Below are positions 42,336 to 51,851 of a stretch of 64,000 nucleotides of DNA, piece by piece (the first letter of the stretch is position 1; the number at the start of each line of letters is the position of its first letter). This DNA is from Flavobacteriales bacterium. GTDB lineage: Bacteria; Bacteroidota; Bacteroidia; Flavobacteriales_F; PHOS-HE28. The DNA is taken from assembly GCA_016703105.1 (NCBI GenBank), contig JADJCS010000001.1, forward strand, positions 62,001 to 126,000. The letters are read 5' to 3'. Below the pieces are notes generated by a model that worked only from the letters and a program-made list of their open reading frames with translations, made no database searches and had not been told where the DNA came from. Made by a program: the position numbers and the translations under genes.

Positions 42336-43892
42336 ATGAGCTTCAACCGAACGATCGCCGGGCTTATCGGCTTCTGCATGGCTGCCGCCATGCCCGCGCA
42401 GCTGCCACCGGAGCTACTGTGGCAAAGCACCCGAGGAGGGTCCGCGAGCGACTTCGCTGAGGACATCCAGCTCACTGCGGACGGTGGTTATATCGTCGGA
42501 GGCGGGAGTGCTTCCGGCAACGGGGATGTTACAGGCCCCCACGGCCATTTCGACGCATGGATCGTCCGGCTGGATCCGAACGGCGGGCTCCTATGGCAAC
42601 GCACCTTAGGCGGAACTGGAGAGGACTATTGCCGGTCCATTCAACAGACCCCCGACAGCGGGTTCATCTTCATCGGGGAAACCCACTCGAACAATGGCGA
42701 TGTATCGGGCAACCATGGCTTCGTGGATGTGTGGGTGGTGAAGCTGGACGCCTCGGGCGATATGGAATGGCAGCACCCGTACGGTGGCAGCGGCAATGAC
42801 TACGGCAATGACATCCGGAACACCCCCGATGGAGGCTACGTTTTCACCGGGTACACCGCTTCCAATAATGGTGACGTGGGCACCTACCTCGGCGTGTACG
42901 ATATGTGGGTGGTGAAACTGGACAGCGCAGGCCGGATCGAATGGGAACATTCCTACGGTGGCAGCGACGGAGATCAAGGCCAGGCGATCGAACAAACGGT
43001 AGACGGTGGTTATGTGGTTACGGGAGCTACGCGATCCAACGATGGTGACGTGACCGGACAGCATGGTGAGAAGGACTTCTGGACGATCAAGATCGACGGT
43101 CTGGGCGCACTGCAGTGGCAGAGCACGCTGGGCGGTTCGGACTACGAAGTCGCGTACGGCCTTGAACTGAGCCCGGATGGCGGCTATGTGGTGGCCGGGA
43201 GCTCGGGATCCATCGACGGCGATGTGGTGGGGAACCACGGCTGGAGCACCGATTATTGGGTGGTGAAGTATGACGATACCGGTGCGGTCGTTTGGCAGAG
43301 CACGCTGGGCGGATCGGGCACTGAAATAGCACACGACATCAGCGTCACGCCCGATGGGGGCTATTTGTTGGTGGGCATGGGTGATTCGTTCGATGGCGAC
43401 AAGCCCGACAGCCTGGGCCTGACGGATTGCTGGGTGGTGAAACTGGATGATGCCGGTGCGCTACAATGGCAAAAGACCATGGGAGGAAGCGGCATCGATG
43501 CGTTCCGCAGTGTGATCGTGCTCGACAGCCTTACCTACGTGGCGGGCGGATTATCGTCATCCAATGACTACGACGTGACCGGAGGGCACGGAAGCAATGA
43601 CTTCTGGGTGGTTAAGCTGGGGCCGTTGTCCACCTCACTGGAGCAACTGGACCGCCCTTCGTTCAGGGTGTATCCGAACCCTGCTCATGATAGGGTGATG
43701 ATCCATATCCCAGATGACGACCCATCGGCAACTATCGAGGTGATCGATGTGACGGGCCAAATCGTAAGTCGCGTGGGTGGGCCGGTGGATGCGTCGATAA
43801 CGATCGATCTGTACGGCTTCGGAAAAGGCGTGTACGTCGTTCGCTTGACCAAGCGAGAAGGCAGCTTTTCGCAACGGTTGGTCGTTCAGTGA
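42336..43892 (+). CDS. T9SS type A sorting domain protein with propeller repeats
   Basis: The 518-residue secreted protein has a signal peptide (RTIAGLIGFCMAAAMPAQ). Then come seven repeats of about 54 residues, each with a pattern like DGGYVVTGATRSNDGDVTGQ, DFWTIKID and WQSTLGGSDYEVA. They should form a beta-propeller. The tail is a type A sorting domain (FRVYPNPAHDRVMIHIPDDD, ATIEVIDVTGQIV, GFGKGVYVVRL, SQRLVVQ). The start at 42336 opens the signal peptide; TTG 42315 would add seven residues. Function is unknown; relatives are surface or secreted proteins. A copy of the 50-nt repeat lies just upstream. Confidence 0.88.
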   Translation: MSFNRTIAGLIGFCMAAAMPAQLPPELLWQSTRGGSASDFAEDIQLTADGGYIVGGGSASGNGDVTGPHGHFDAWIVRLDPNGGLLWQRTLGGTGEDYCRSIQQTPDSGFIFIGETHSNNGDVSGNHGFVDVWVVKLDASGDMEWQHPYGGSGNDYGNDIRNTPDGGYVFTGYTASNNGDVGTYLGVYDMWVVKLDSAGRIEWEHSYGGSDGDQGQAIEQTVDGGYVVTGATRSNDGDVTGQHGEKDFWTIKIDGLGALQWQSTLGGSDYEVAYGLELSPDGGYVVAGSSGSIDGDVVGNHGWSTDYWVVKYDDTGAVVWQSTLGGSGTEIAHDISVTPDGGYLLVGMGDSFDGDKPDSLGLTDCWVVKLDDAGALQWQKTMGGSGIDAFRSVIVLDSLTYVAGGLSSSNDYDVTGGHGSNDFWVVKLGPLSTSLEQLDRPSFRVYPNPAHDRVMIHIPDDDPSATIEVIDVTGQIVSRVGGPVDASITIDLYGFGKGVYVVRLTKREGSFSQRLVVQ

Positions 43893-44084
43893 GGAATGGC
43901 CCTGCTCGTCATTTGATGCTCCGAGGTCGGACTTTTCGGTCATGCTGAACGCGCCCCTACCGTTGCAAACGCGTGCCGCGCAAATAGGGGCGGGGTTTTC
44001 ACCGCCAGGATGCCAGGTGAAGGTGCGCAGCGGAAAACTCACGTGGTGTTCCCGATGCGTCTGTGGCGACGTGGCGGTGGGTCT

Positions 44085-44525
44085 TCAGATCTTCTTCACC
44101 CGCACCGCGTTCATGCCCTTCTGGCCGCGCTCCAATTCGAATTTCACCTTGGTGCCTTCGCTCACCTCGTCGAGCAACCCGCTCACGTGTACGAAGAACC
44201 GCTCCTGGGTGCCGTCCTCCTTGATGAAGCCGAAGCCTTTGGAGGTATCGAAGAAATCCACCTTGCCCACTCGTTCCGCGCTGACCTCATCGGCTGCGGT
44301 CCGCTTGGGGACGCCGAGTTCGATCTCTGAGGCGTCGATGATGATCTTCTGCTTGGTGGGGTCGGGAGGGGTGGTCGTGATCCTACCGTTCTCGTCCACA
44401 TAGGCCATCATGTTCTCCAATCCGCCACCGGGGGCGTTGGCCTTCCGCTCCTCCTTTTTCCGCTTCTTCTCTTCCTGCTTCTGCTGCCGCTTCTTCTCTT
44501 TCTCGCGCTTCTCGAATGTTGCCAT
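44085..44525 (-). CDS. Cold-shock domain protein with basic coiled N-terminus
   Basis: The 146-residue product has an N-terminal Lys/Glu/Arg helix (residues 3-30, repeats such as KRQQKQEEKKRKKEERK). It ends with a cold-shock domain carrying RNP1 (SKGFGFIKEDG) and RNP2 (ERFFVHVSGL). It probably binds RNA and melts structure as an RNA chaperone. This domain order is typical of Bacteroidota cold-shock-like proteins. ATG at 44525 fits. The gene stands alone. A possible weak hairpin at 43952-43992 (CGCCCCTA/TAGGGGCG, 25-nt loop) may end the convergent T9SS gene's transcript. Confidence 0.92.
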   Translation of the reverse strand: MATFEKREKEKKRQQKQEEKKRKKEERKANAPGGGLENMMAYVDENGRITTTPPDPTKQKIIIDASEIELGVPKRTAADEVSAERVGKVDFFDTSKGFGFIKEDGTQERFFVHVSGLLDEVSEGTKVKFELERGQKGMNAVRVKKI

Positions 44526-44594
44526 GGATGGTGTTCAGGCCCGAAAGGTAGCCCATGTTACGCTAGCCCTGTAATAGGCACCTCCATGGCCGGG

Positions 44595-46559
44595 TTATCG
44601 ATACGCCACGACGTTGGCGCCGTTCACCAAGTACACGGCATTGTCGAAGCCATCCACCTCGTACATGGGTGTCTTATCGTTACCGAGCGGTATGGTCTCG
44701 CCGAGTGAACCGTCGCTCTTGCTCACCCGCATCAACACGAATTCGCGCTTGCCCGCATCGCTGAGGATGTACTGCACGTCGTTCGTGCTCGCTGTGGCCT
44801 TGAACCGTGCGTTCGCGCGTGCGATGAACTGCTTGGTATAGTCCAGGGCCATCCCGGTTGCGTCCCCATAGATCGTCGACAGTTGGCCGGTTATCTCCTT
44901 GCCCGCGGCGGATCCGGCATCGGTGACCTGGATGTTCTGGCTCACCGCCCCAAACGCGGCGCTCGTATAGCCGAAAGCGGCCGTGTAGTAAGCGGCGCGC
45001 ACAGCGTTCGCATAGAGCAAGGCGCGGGTGAGGCCGCTTTCCCGCGGTGCCGGGAAGTACTTCTTGTATTTCAGGCTGCCGTCCTTCCCGAACATCGCGA
45101 TGTTCTGGTCGCTGCTCACCACGATGCCACCGGCCAAAAGTTCTACATGGCTGGCGCTCTCGTTGCCCTCGAATTCGAGCGGGGCGTTGCTGAGCGGGCT
45201 GGCCGTTCCCACGCCAATGGGCAGGCGATGGAGCAGGTGGTCCTTGTTGTTGAAGAGGAAGACCTCCCCCTCTCCGACAGCCACGGTGCCGGCGCCCCCC
45301 TTGAAGGGCTTGCCCAATTTGGATACACCGGTGCTGAGATCCACGACATCCGCTTCCTCGCTACTGGCGATCAATAGCGCTCCGGGCATTTCGGTCACGC
45401 TCTGGATCGCGCCGCCCAGCTTCACCTTTTTCGCCCATAGTTCCGTTCCTGTACCGTCCACCAACATGGCCACGCCGTCCTTCCCGCCCGATGTGAGCAA
45501 GGTCTTCCCGTTCATTTCTACGGCGCCGCTCAAAGGGCCGCTCACGCTGATGCCTTTGCCGTTCTTGCCCCAAAGGCCGTTGCCCGTCCCGTAGTCGAGC
45601 ATGTCCGCGCTGTTCTTGTCACCGGCACCCACCAGCAAGCCTTGCTTCAAGGGTACCACGGTCCCCAACTGTTGCTGGAGCTGCAATGGTTGTGCCCAGG
45701 CGTAGCTGCCATCCGCGATGCGGAAGGCGTTGAAGAAGCTGGTGTAGGTGATGGTGACGGTCTTCTTCCCCTGGGCATCGGTCTTTTCGGACTGTTTGGT
45801 CTGCTGCAGGCCCATGAAGCAGAGGTCCGGGGCGTGCGGCGTGGTAACGAACACTCCCTGCGTTTGCGCAGCGGGTCCGCTCAAATTCGCGCCGCCTTTG
45901 TCCAACGCGCTCATCAGGCCGGCCATGCTCGCGAACTTGGGATCGGGGCTTTGTTTCCAGAGCTCCACGCCCGTATTGGCGTCCAACTTGTAGGCGAAGA
46001 AGAGCGTGCTCACCAGGATGGCATCCTTGCCAGCACTGGAGCAGGAAGTGAGCTTGCTGAAGGCGTCGTCCTTGGTCCAGCGCACCTGGCCGGTACCCAT
46101 GTCCACGCAGGCCATCACGGCGGTCTTGTCAGCACGCTGACCCACAAGAACGATCGCATTGTTGGCATAGAGGAAGTACTTGCTGGCGATGTGCCCTATC
46201 CCACTCGCGGTGCTGTTGAAAAGAACCGTTCCGCCGAAAGGTTCCAGGATCACCAGCTGGTCCGCCGCCCCTGCCGGTGCCACAGCGATGAAGGGAGTGT
46301 TCGCGATCTCCTCATATCCGCTTTCCGGCGCGTTGGCCAGTTCCTTCAAGGTCCAGGTGATCGATCCCGTGGCTGGGTCGAGGCCCTTCAGGCCTTCGCT
46401 GGTACAGACCAGGAGGTTGCCGGTGCTGGTGGTCCGCATCCATACGATGCTGCTTCCAGCGCTGGTTTGCCAGGCAGGTGAAGCTTGGCCGATGCTTGAA
46501 AGGGCTGGCATGAGAAGAGCGATCACTAATGCCAGTTGGAGGGGGAGCATTCTCGTCAT
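44595..46559 (-). CDS. PQQ-like beta-propeller protein, secreted
   Basis: The 654-residue product has a signal peptide (LPLQLALVIALLMPALSSIG, cleavage after QA) and a long region of PQQ-like/quinoprotein repeats. Examples are GLKGLDPATGSITWTLKE, VMACVDMGTGQVRWTKDD, YKLDANTGVELWKQSPDP and MLVDGTGTELWAKKVKLG. These form an eight-bladed propeller in related proteins. The PQQ-binding residues of dehydrogenases are not evident, so it may be a BamB-like or structural propeller. The C-terminal 150 residues (SGLTRALLYANAVRAAYYTA) are helical and lack a T9SS tail. The start could also be Met4 of the same frame. Confidence 0.75.
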   Translation of the reverse strand: MTRMLPLQLALVIALLMPALSSIGQASPAWQTSAGSSIVWMRTTSTGNLLVCTSEGLKGLDPATGSITWTLKELANAPESGYEEIANTPFIAVAPAGAADQLVILEPFGGTVLFNSTASGIGHIASKYFLYANNAIVLVGQRADKTAVMACVDMGTGQVRWTKDDAFSKLTSCSSAGKDAILVSTLFFAYKLDANTGVELWKQSPDPKFASMAGLMSALDKGGANLSGPAAQTQGVFVTTPHAPDLCFMGLQQTKQSEKTDAQGKKTVTITYTSFFNAFRIADGSYAWAQPLQLQQQLGTVVPLKQGLLVGAGDKNSADMLDYGTGNGLWGKNGKGISVSGPLSGAVEMNGKTLLTSGGKDGVAMLVDGTGTELWAKKVKLGGAIQSVTEMPGALLIASSEEADVVDLSTGVSKLGKPFKGGAGTVAVGEGEVFLFNNKDHLLHRLPIGVGTASPLSNAPLEFEGNESASHVELLAGGIVVSSDQNIAMFGKDGSLKYKKYFPAPRESGLTRALLYANAVRAAYYTAAFGYTSAAFGAVSQNIQVTDAGSAAGKEITGQLSTIYGDATGMALDYTKQFIARANARFKATASTNDVQYILSDAGKREFVLMRVSKSDGSLGETIPLGNDKTPMYEVDGFDNAVYLVNGANVVAYR

Positions 46560-46668
46560 GAGTATCGGGGTTGAGTTCGGCCTTTGACAATGACCATGCC
46601 GGTAGCGGGATCACGCGTGGCACTGAATGAGCAAGCCAAGGTATACCCGTCCGGAACCAAAGTGTCAT

Positions 46669-47550
46669 CTAGTGCATGATACGGGTCGCGACCAATTCCC
46701 GGATCGCACCAGCCAACGCTCCCGGTTGTTCCTCATGAACGAAGTGTCCTGCGGTCGGGAAGGTGCGTACTGAGGCATTTGGAAGTGCGGTCCGCCATCG
46801 TTCCAATAGATCGGGCGGGAAGAACCGGTCCTTCATGCCCCATGCGATCAACGCGGGAATATTCTTCAACCGGTGGATGCGTTCCCATTGTGCGTCCCAG
46901 AAGGGACCAGCGTTCGCGATCTGCTGCACGCAAGCGAATGTGGCCGCACGCGAAGCCGCATCGGGCAAGGCGTTCTTGTAGTGCGCATGAGCGCTCTTCG
47001 TGAGCCGGGACCTCTCGCCATACGCCGAAGGCATCATTACGTTCACGCTGAAACCGAGGTGCAGGTATAAGAAGCGGCCGAACCACGAATTCATTATGGC
47101 CGATGGTCGCCTGAAGCGTTCGTCAGCCATCAGGTCCCACATCCATGTGTTGTAGAGGACGATGCCTTTCACGTTCGTTGGATGCTCCAACGCATGCTGC
47201 AAGCCGATACCACCCCCGAAGTCAGTGACCACAAGGGTGATATCGACCAACCCGAGATGTTCGATGAAGCGCTGCAAGCGGCGTGCATGTGCCGCGACCG
47301 TGTAGTCGGAACCCACAGGTTTGTCGCTCAGTCCGAATCCCAGGTGATCGATCGAAACGCAGCGGTGTTCTGCGCGTAAAGCCTTGATCAAATGCCGGAA
47401 CCCGAAGCTCTGATCAGGTGTGCCATGAACGAAGAGGAGGACAGGGCCCTGGCCTTCATCCACGTAGTGGATCCGGCCATCACCGTGATCGAAACAGCGG
47501 CTGGTGAACGGAAATTCCGATCGGTCCAGCCAAGGTGGTGGGATGATCAT
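46669..47550 (-). CDS. Alpha/beta hydrolase, haloalkane dehalogenase-like
   Basis: The 293-residue product has the alpha/beta hydrolase fold with an Asp nucleophile instead of Ser: Asp110 in LVVTDFGGGIGLQHA, as in haloalkane dehalogenases and epoxide hydrolases. Oxyanion region is FVHGTPDQSFGFRHL (42-56). The acid is likely in AWGMKDRFFPPDLL and the His in FPTAGHFVHEEQPG. In classical dehalogenases the residue after the nucleophile is a halide-binding Trp; here it is Phe111, so dehalogenation is uncertain. No signal peptide; cytoplasmic. The start ATG 47550 (MIIPPPWLDRSEFPF) matches the family. Confidence 0.85.
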   Translation of the reverse strand: MIIPPPWLDRSEFPFTSRCFDHGDGRIHYVDEGQGPVLLFVHGTPDQSFGFRHLIKALRAEHRCVSIDHLGFGLSDKPVGSDYTVAAHARRLQRFIEHLGLVDITLVVTDFGGGIGLQHALEHPTNVKGIVLYNTWMWDLMADERFRRPSAIMNSWFGRFLYLHLGFSVNVMMPSAYGERSRLTKSAHAHYKNALPDAASRAATFACVQQIANAGPFWDAQWERIHRLKNIPALIAWGMKDRFFPPDLLERWRTALPNASVRTFPTAGHFVHEEQPGALAGAIRELVATRIMH

Positions 47551-47605
47551 GCCGCGAAGGTCCGATCGCGATCCCGCAGGACCACTTGATCTTCATCAAG
47601 AACGA

Positions 47606-48286
47606 TCAGACCTTTTTCATGGCAAGAATGCTACGCGCTTCCGGCCCACAGTTGCATAGCAGGTCGACGATGCTCAAGCGCCCCACGAAGCCGAACCGAT
47701 CAGCGAAGACCTGCGGATAGGGGGGAACCTCTGCGATGGTCGGCGGTAGTGGTTTCTTGGGGTGGAAGGTGGAGCGCAGATCGGCGTAAGTGTCCGTTGT
47801 TGGTGGTCGGTTGTCTGTAGCAACGGTCGTGGGACCGACAACTGCCAGCGCAGAACCGGCAACGTATTCCTCCGAAACGATGACTTCGGTCGTCAATCCA
47901 AGCCACTTCATCCCCAACCGCATCGTGGCGAGGTCGAGTTCCACCAGACGCTCGTATTTCTTTAGGACGATCGCTTCGATCTCATCGACGTAGTGAATGA
48001 ACCAGGGTGTTTGGCCATAGGCGCTGCGAATGGCGTGCAAATGCTGCTGCGGCCACGTTTCGGCGTAGCTCAGGCCGACGGAGCGCATCGGCATCTTCGT
48101 TCCGCTGATCCGGGTGATGGGCACCTGTAGGTCTTGCTGGCCGTTGGGCCCGAGTATGCTGGTGCGCGTGCGGTAGCTCTGCCGCTCGTAGTGCTCGCCG
48201 ATGTCGACGACCACGCGCGGGTGCTGTGCGAGCAGACGGTAGTGCTCAACACTGCCGAAGTAGAAGGCCGATAGGAGCGGGGTCAC
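47606..48286 (-). CDS. WbqC family protein
   Basis: The 226-residue product (GTG start at 48286) fits the WbqC-like family, which is named after an O-antigen cluster protein and has no established reaction. It begins TPLLSAFYFGSVEHYRLLAQ, then SYRTRTSILGPNGQQDLQVP, and the core is AETWPQQHLHAIRSAYGQTP with FIHYVDEIEAIVLKKYERLV. The end is VGRLSIVDLLCNCGPEAR. A frame reaching 48820 adds 178 residues that run antisense through the NlpE-like gene and have no family match; it is rejected. Between residues 166 and 184 lies a Thr/Pro-rich insert (VVGPTTVATDNRPPTTDT) encoded by heptamer-like repeats. Confidence 0.85.
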   Translation of the reverse strand: MTPLLSAFYFGSVEHYRLLAQHPRVVVDIGEHYERQSYRTRTSILGPNGQQDLQVPITRISGTKMPMRSVGLSYAETWPQQHLHAIRSAYGQTPWFIHYVDEIEAIVLKKYERLVELDLATMRLGMKWLGLTTEVIVSEEYVAGSALAVVGPTTVATDNRPPTTDTYADLRSTFHPKKPLPPTIAEVPPYPQVFADRFGFVGRLSIVDLLCNCGPEARSILAMKKV

Positions 48287-48319
48287 AGCATGCGAAGATG
48301 GGGAGGTAGCTTCGCTGGC

Positions 48320-49072
48320 ATGAAATACATGTTCGCCTTTGGGGGCAGCGCGTTGCTCTTCGCGGCCTGTTCCGCTCCCTCCGGAAAGGCGGGTACCGCC
48401 GATCAGGATAGCACGGTCGTTCGCCCAAACACGGCCCTCGTGGCTGCCAACTGGCCGGGCTATTACTCGGATACCCTGCCTTGCGCCGACTGCCCGGGCA
48501 TCGAGACCAGGCTCTGGGTCCGCAGGGACAGTACGTTCGTGCTGCAGCAGTTCTACCTCGATCGGGACACGGTCCCCTGGGGTACCATCGGGCAATGGCA
48601 TGTCGTCAACGGCTTGCTCACGGTGGGATACACCGGCGACAAGCCCGAGTTCTACCGTTACACCGAAGAAGGCTTGTTGACCGTGGATGAGATGGGCCAG
48701 GCCTTCGAGACCGAGCTGGACTATTCTCTGGACAAACTCGCGGACGAGATCGGTGATGCCATCCCGCGCATGCGGCTCGTGGGCACATTCATCTACATGG
48801 CCGATGCACAAAGCTTCCAACCGTGCGGTTCGAAGTTTAACTGGCCCTGCGTGGGCGGCATGGACATAGGGGAGGAGGAAGGCGAGCCGCTCGTGAAGTT
48901 CACCAACGTGGATCTGCAGCGCGCTTACCGAAAGGCGGTGAAGAAGGGCGGTGATCCCTGGGTGGTGGAAGTGATATGCACTCTGGGCATGGGCCCGGCG
49001 ATGGAAGGAGATGGGGCGGATGAATACGTGTACATCGAGCAGGTGGAGCGGACGATGGAACGCTGCCCGTGA
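48320..49072 (+). CDS. NlpE N-terminal domain lipoprotein
   Basis: The 250-residue product has a lipoprotein signal (KYMFAFGGSALLFAAC), then an NlpE-type copper-resistance/OB-like domain with WPGYYSDTLPCADCPGIETR (the CxxC-bearing family hallmark) and LWVRRDSTFVLQQFYLD. A second domain resembling a small beta-barrel follows (RLVGTFIYMADAQSFQPCGS, with FNWPCVGGMDIG). NlpE in enterobacteria senses envelope stress and copper; a similar envelope role is inference. Start ATG 48320 begins the signal. Only 33 bp separate it from the divergent WbqC start, and its stop abuts the mnmE stop (0 bp apart, convergent). Confidence 0.82.
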   Translation: MKYMFAFGGSALLFAACSAPSGKAGTADQDSTVVRPNTALVAANWPGYYSDTLPCADCPGIETRLWVRRDSTFVLQQFYLDRDTVPWGTIGQWHVVNGLLTVGYTGDKPEFYRYTEEGLLTVDEMGQAFETELDYSLDKLADEIGDAIPRMRLVGTFIYMADAQSFQPCGSKFNWPCVGGMDIGEEEGEPLVKFTNVDLQRAYRKAVKKGGDPWVVEVICTLGMGPAMEGDGADEYVYIEQVERTMERCP

Positions 49073-50446
49073 TCACTTGCCAATACAGAACTTTCCGAAG
49101 ATGCTCCCCAGCAGATCATCTGGCGTGATGCGCCCCGTGATCTCTCCGAGATGATGCTGCGCACGGCGCAGATCGGTGGCCAGGAGCTCGCCGCTGAGGC
49201 CTTTGGTCAGGGCCAGCCGCGCATCATGCAAGGCTTGTCGGGCGTGGCCCAGGGCTTCCACATGGCGCACGTTGGTGACCACGATGCCGCCATCGCCTTC
49301 CCCGCTGATGCGGGACGAAGACGGCTGCAAGGCTTGTACGTGTTCAATGAAGGCGTCCTTCAATTCGCCGATGCCGGTTCCGTGCTTCGCGCTGATGTGC
49401 ATGACAGCGCTTCCGGCGTGGGCCCCGGGCAGATCGATCTTGTTCAGCACGGGGATCAGCTGGGGGCCTTCGCCGATGCGCTCGCGCAGCAAGGTGGCCT
49501 GCGTACGGAAGGCGCCCTCGTTCATCACCGAGGCATCGCCGAGGTAGACCACGATGCTCGCCTCGCGCGCCTTTTTGTAGCTGCGTTCGATGCCGAGCTT
49601 CTCGATGGTGTCCTCGGTGTTCCGCAGGCCCGCCGTGTCTATGAAGCGGAACAGCACACCGCCGATGGTGATGGTCTCTTCCACCGTGTCACGTGTGGTG
49701 CCGGGGATCTCGCTCACAATGGCGCGGTCCTCCTGTAGCAAGGTGTTCAGCAAGGTGCTCTTACCGCTGTTCGGCGCACCGATGATGGCGACCGGCACGC
49801 CCTGCTTCACCGCGTTACCATAGCGGAAGCTATTGATGAGGTCCGAGCAGATGGTGATCAGTTCGTTCAACAATTCGAGCAGGTCGTCGCGCCTGGCGAA
49901 TTCCACGTCCTCCTCCCCGAAGTCGAGTTCCAGTTCGATCAACGCGCAGAAGTCGATGAGCTTCTGCCGGAGACCTTCCATCCGCTCGCTGTATCCCCCG
50001 CGCAATTGTTGCAGGGCGAGCCGGTGCGCGGCCGCGCTCTGGCTGGCTATCAGGTCGGCTACCGCCTCGGCCTGGCTCAGGTCCAGTTTGCGGTTCAGGA
50101 AGGCACGCTGGGTGAACTCACCCGGCCTTGCACTGCGACACCCTTGAGCGATGAGCGCGCTGAGCAGGCGCTGTTGCACATAGGGTGAGCCATGGATGCC
50201 GATCTCCACCACGTCTTCGCCCGTGTAGGAGGAGGGGCTTTTGAACCAGGTGATCAAGCCCTCGTCGATGTCGCCTTCCTCATCACGCAGTTTCGACAAG
50301 TACGCGGTGCGTGCGCCGGCGTTGCTCGATAGGTCGGAGCAACGGCGCGTGATCATTAGCGCTTCCGGGCCGCTGACGCGGATCAACGCGATGGCCCCGA
50401 CACCGGGCGGTGTGCTCAATGCGCAGATGGTATCCGGTTCGTACAC
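49073..50446 (-). CDS. mnmE: tRNA modification GTPase MnmE
   Basis: MnmE with MnmG modifies the wobble uridine of several tRNAs (5-carboxymethylaminomethyl-uridine). The 457-residue product has the N-terminal tetrahydrofolate-binding domain (PDTICALSTPPGVGAIALIR; GEDVVEIGIHGSPYVQQRL). A helical domain precedes the G domain: G1 IGAPNSGKST, G2/G3 with IPGTTRDTVEETI and FIDTAGLRNTEDTI, G4 LNKIDLPG. It ends with the catalytic C-terminal FGKFCIGK (Cys near the end is conserved). Length and start are normal. The neighbour ndh-like gene is divergent with 30 bp between. Confidence 0.97.
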   Translation of the reverse strand: MYEPDTICALSTPPGVGAIALIRVSGPEALMITRRCSDLSSNAGARTAYLSKLRDEEGDIDEGLITWFKSPSSYTGEDVVEIGIHGSPYVQQRLLSALIAQGCRSARPGEFTQRAFLNRKLDLSQAEAVADLIASQSAAAHRLALQQLRGGYSERMEGLRQKLIDFCALIELELDFGEEDVEFARRDDLLELLNELITICSDLINSFRYGNAVKQGVPVAIIGAPNSGKSTLLNTLLQEDRAIVSEIPGTTRDTVEETITIGGVLFRFIDTAGLRNTEDTIEKLGIERSYKKAREASIVVYLGDASVMNEGAFRTQATLLRERIGEGPQLIPVLNKIDLPGAHAGSAVMHISAKHGTGIGELKDAFIEHVQALQPSSSRISGEGDGGIVVTNVRHVEALGHARQALHDARLALTKGLSGELLATDLRRAQHHLGEITGRITPDDLLGSIFGKFCIGK

Positions 50447-50476
50447 GCGGTGAATTTGGGCGATCTTCGGCGCTCC

Positions 50477-51790
50477 ATGTCAACCGCGGTAAAGAAGGCC
50501 TACGATTCGTTGGAATACCCCACGGTGGTGGTAGTGGGAGGGGGCTTCGCGGGCCTGGAGCTGATCAAGGGGCTCGAAGGGCGACCGTACAAAGTCCTCT
50601 TGCTCGACAAGCACAATCACCACTGCTTCCAGCCACTGCTCTATCAAGTGGCCACTGCCAGCCTTAGCGCGGACAGCATAGCGCATCCCTTCCGCCGCAC
50701 CGTGGCGCCGATGCCCAACGTGGCCTTCCGAATGACCAGGGTCACGGCTGTGGATCCCGCGCGGAAGGTCGTGCTGAGCGAGCAGGGCGAGTTCAAATAT
50801 GATATCCTGGTGCTCGCCACCGGCAGCGAAACGAACTTCTTCGGCATGAAGGACCTCGAGCGCGAGGCCATGCAACTGAAGAGCATCGGGCAGGCGCTCG
50901 ATATCCGCAGCGACTTCTTGCAGGACTTCGAGGCCGCGCTCTATCTGCAGGACGAGCACGCGCAGAAACGCCAGCTCAACTTCACCATTGTGGGCGGTGG
51001 GCCAACGGGTGTCGAACTGGCCGGCGCATTGGCCGAGATCCGCAACACGATCCTCAAGCGTGAGTACCGCGAGCTGGACAGTGGACGCATGCGCATCGTG
51101 CTCATCGACAGCAACGAGCGGGTGCTGAAGAATTTCTCTGAGAAAAGCAGCGCCCACGCGCTCGAATATCTGCAAGGCATGGGTGTGGAGGTAATGCTCC
51201 GTGGCCGCGTAACGAGCTACAATGGTGAGACCATCACCTTCAAGGATGGCAGCACCATGGACAGCAGCACGGTGATCTGGGCCGCTGGAGTGAAGGGTTC
51301 GATCATCCCCGGACTGGAAGCTGCTGTGGACCCCAAAGCGAACCGCTATAAAGTGGACCGCTTCAACAAACTACAGGGCATCGCCGATGTTTATGCGTTG
51401 GGTGATGTGGCCTTCATGCAGGAGGGAAATTGGGAGTACGGTCATCCACAAGTGGCACCGGCCGCGATCCAACAGGCCGAACTGCTGGTGCGCAACCTGA
51501 TCAACCAGGCGGAAGGTCGGCCGATGAAGGAATTCACCTACGTGGACAAGGGCAGTATGGCCACCATCGGTCGCTTCAAAGCCGTGGTGGACGCGGGCCA
51601 GTTGCATTTGGGCGGATGGATCGCCTGGCTCGGTTGGATGTTCGTGCACTTGATGGCGCTCGTGGGCTATCGCAACCGCCTGCAAGTGCTCATGGGCTGG
51701 GCATGGAAGTACATCAGCTGGAAGAACACCATCCGGCTCATCATCCGGCCTTACGTGCGGAAGAGCTCCGTAGCGGCCGGAGCGCCCTAG
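50477..51790 (+). CDS. ndh: Type II NADH dehydrogenase (NDH-2-like)
   Basis: The 437-residue product is a FAD-dependent NADH:quinone oxidoreductase that feeds electrons to the quinone pool without pumping protons. The FAD motif is VVVGGGFAGLELIKGL (17-32), and the NAD motif is FTIVGGGPTGVELAGALAE near 165. Also seen are the family signature HCFQPLLYQVATASLS and the active-site region ADVYALGDVAFM. A C-terminal amphipathic/membrane part (GGWIAWLGWMFVHLMALVGY) attaches it to the inner membrane. The start at ATG 50477 is preferred to GTG 50450. The gene is divergent from mnmE and precedes an MFS carrier by 61 bp. Confidence 0.92.
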   Translation: MSTAVKKAYDSLEYPTVVVVGGGFAGLELIKGLEGRPYKVLLLDKHNHHCFQPLLYQVATASLSADSIAHPFRRTVAPMPNVAFRMTRVTAVDPARKVVLSEQGEFKYDILVLATGSETNFFGMKDLEREAMQLKSIGQALDIRSDFLQDFEAALYLQDEHAQKRQLNFTIVGGGPTGVELAGALAEIRNTILKREYRELDSGRMRIVLIDSNERVLKNFSEKSSAHALEYLQGMGVEVMLRGRVTSYNGETITFKDGSTMDSSTVIWAAGVKGSIIPGLEAAVDPKANRYKVDRFNKLQGIADVYALGDVAFMQEGNWEYGHPQVAPAAIQQAELLVRNLINQAEGRPMKEFTYVDKGSMATIGRFKAVVDAGQLHLGGWIAWLGWMFVHLMALVGYRNRLQVLMGWAWKYISWKNTIRLIIRPYVRKSSVAAGAP

Positions 51791-51851
51791 CCTGCCGATC
51801 GGAAACGCCTTCGCGGCCTGCCCGATACCTTCGTCCGCTCACCCGCGCATT

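Noticed and set aside
48287..48820. N-terminal extension of the WbqC gene to 48820
   Set aside because: The added 178 residues run antisense through the NlpE-like lipoprotein gene, whose lipobox and CADCPG motif are convincing; WbqC similarity begins at the GTG at 48286.
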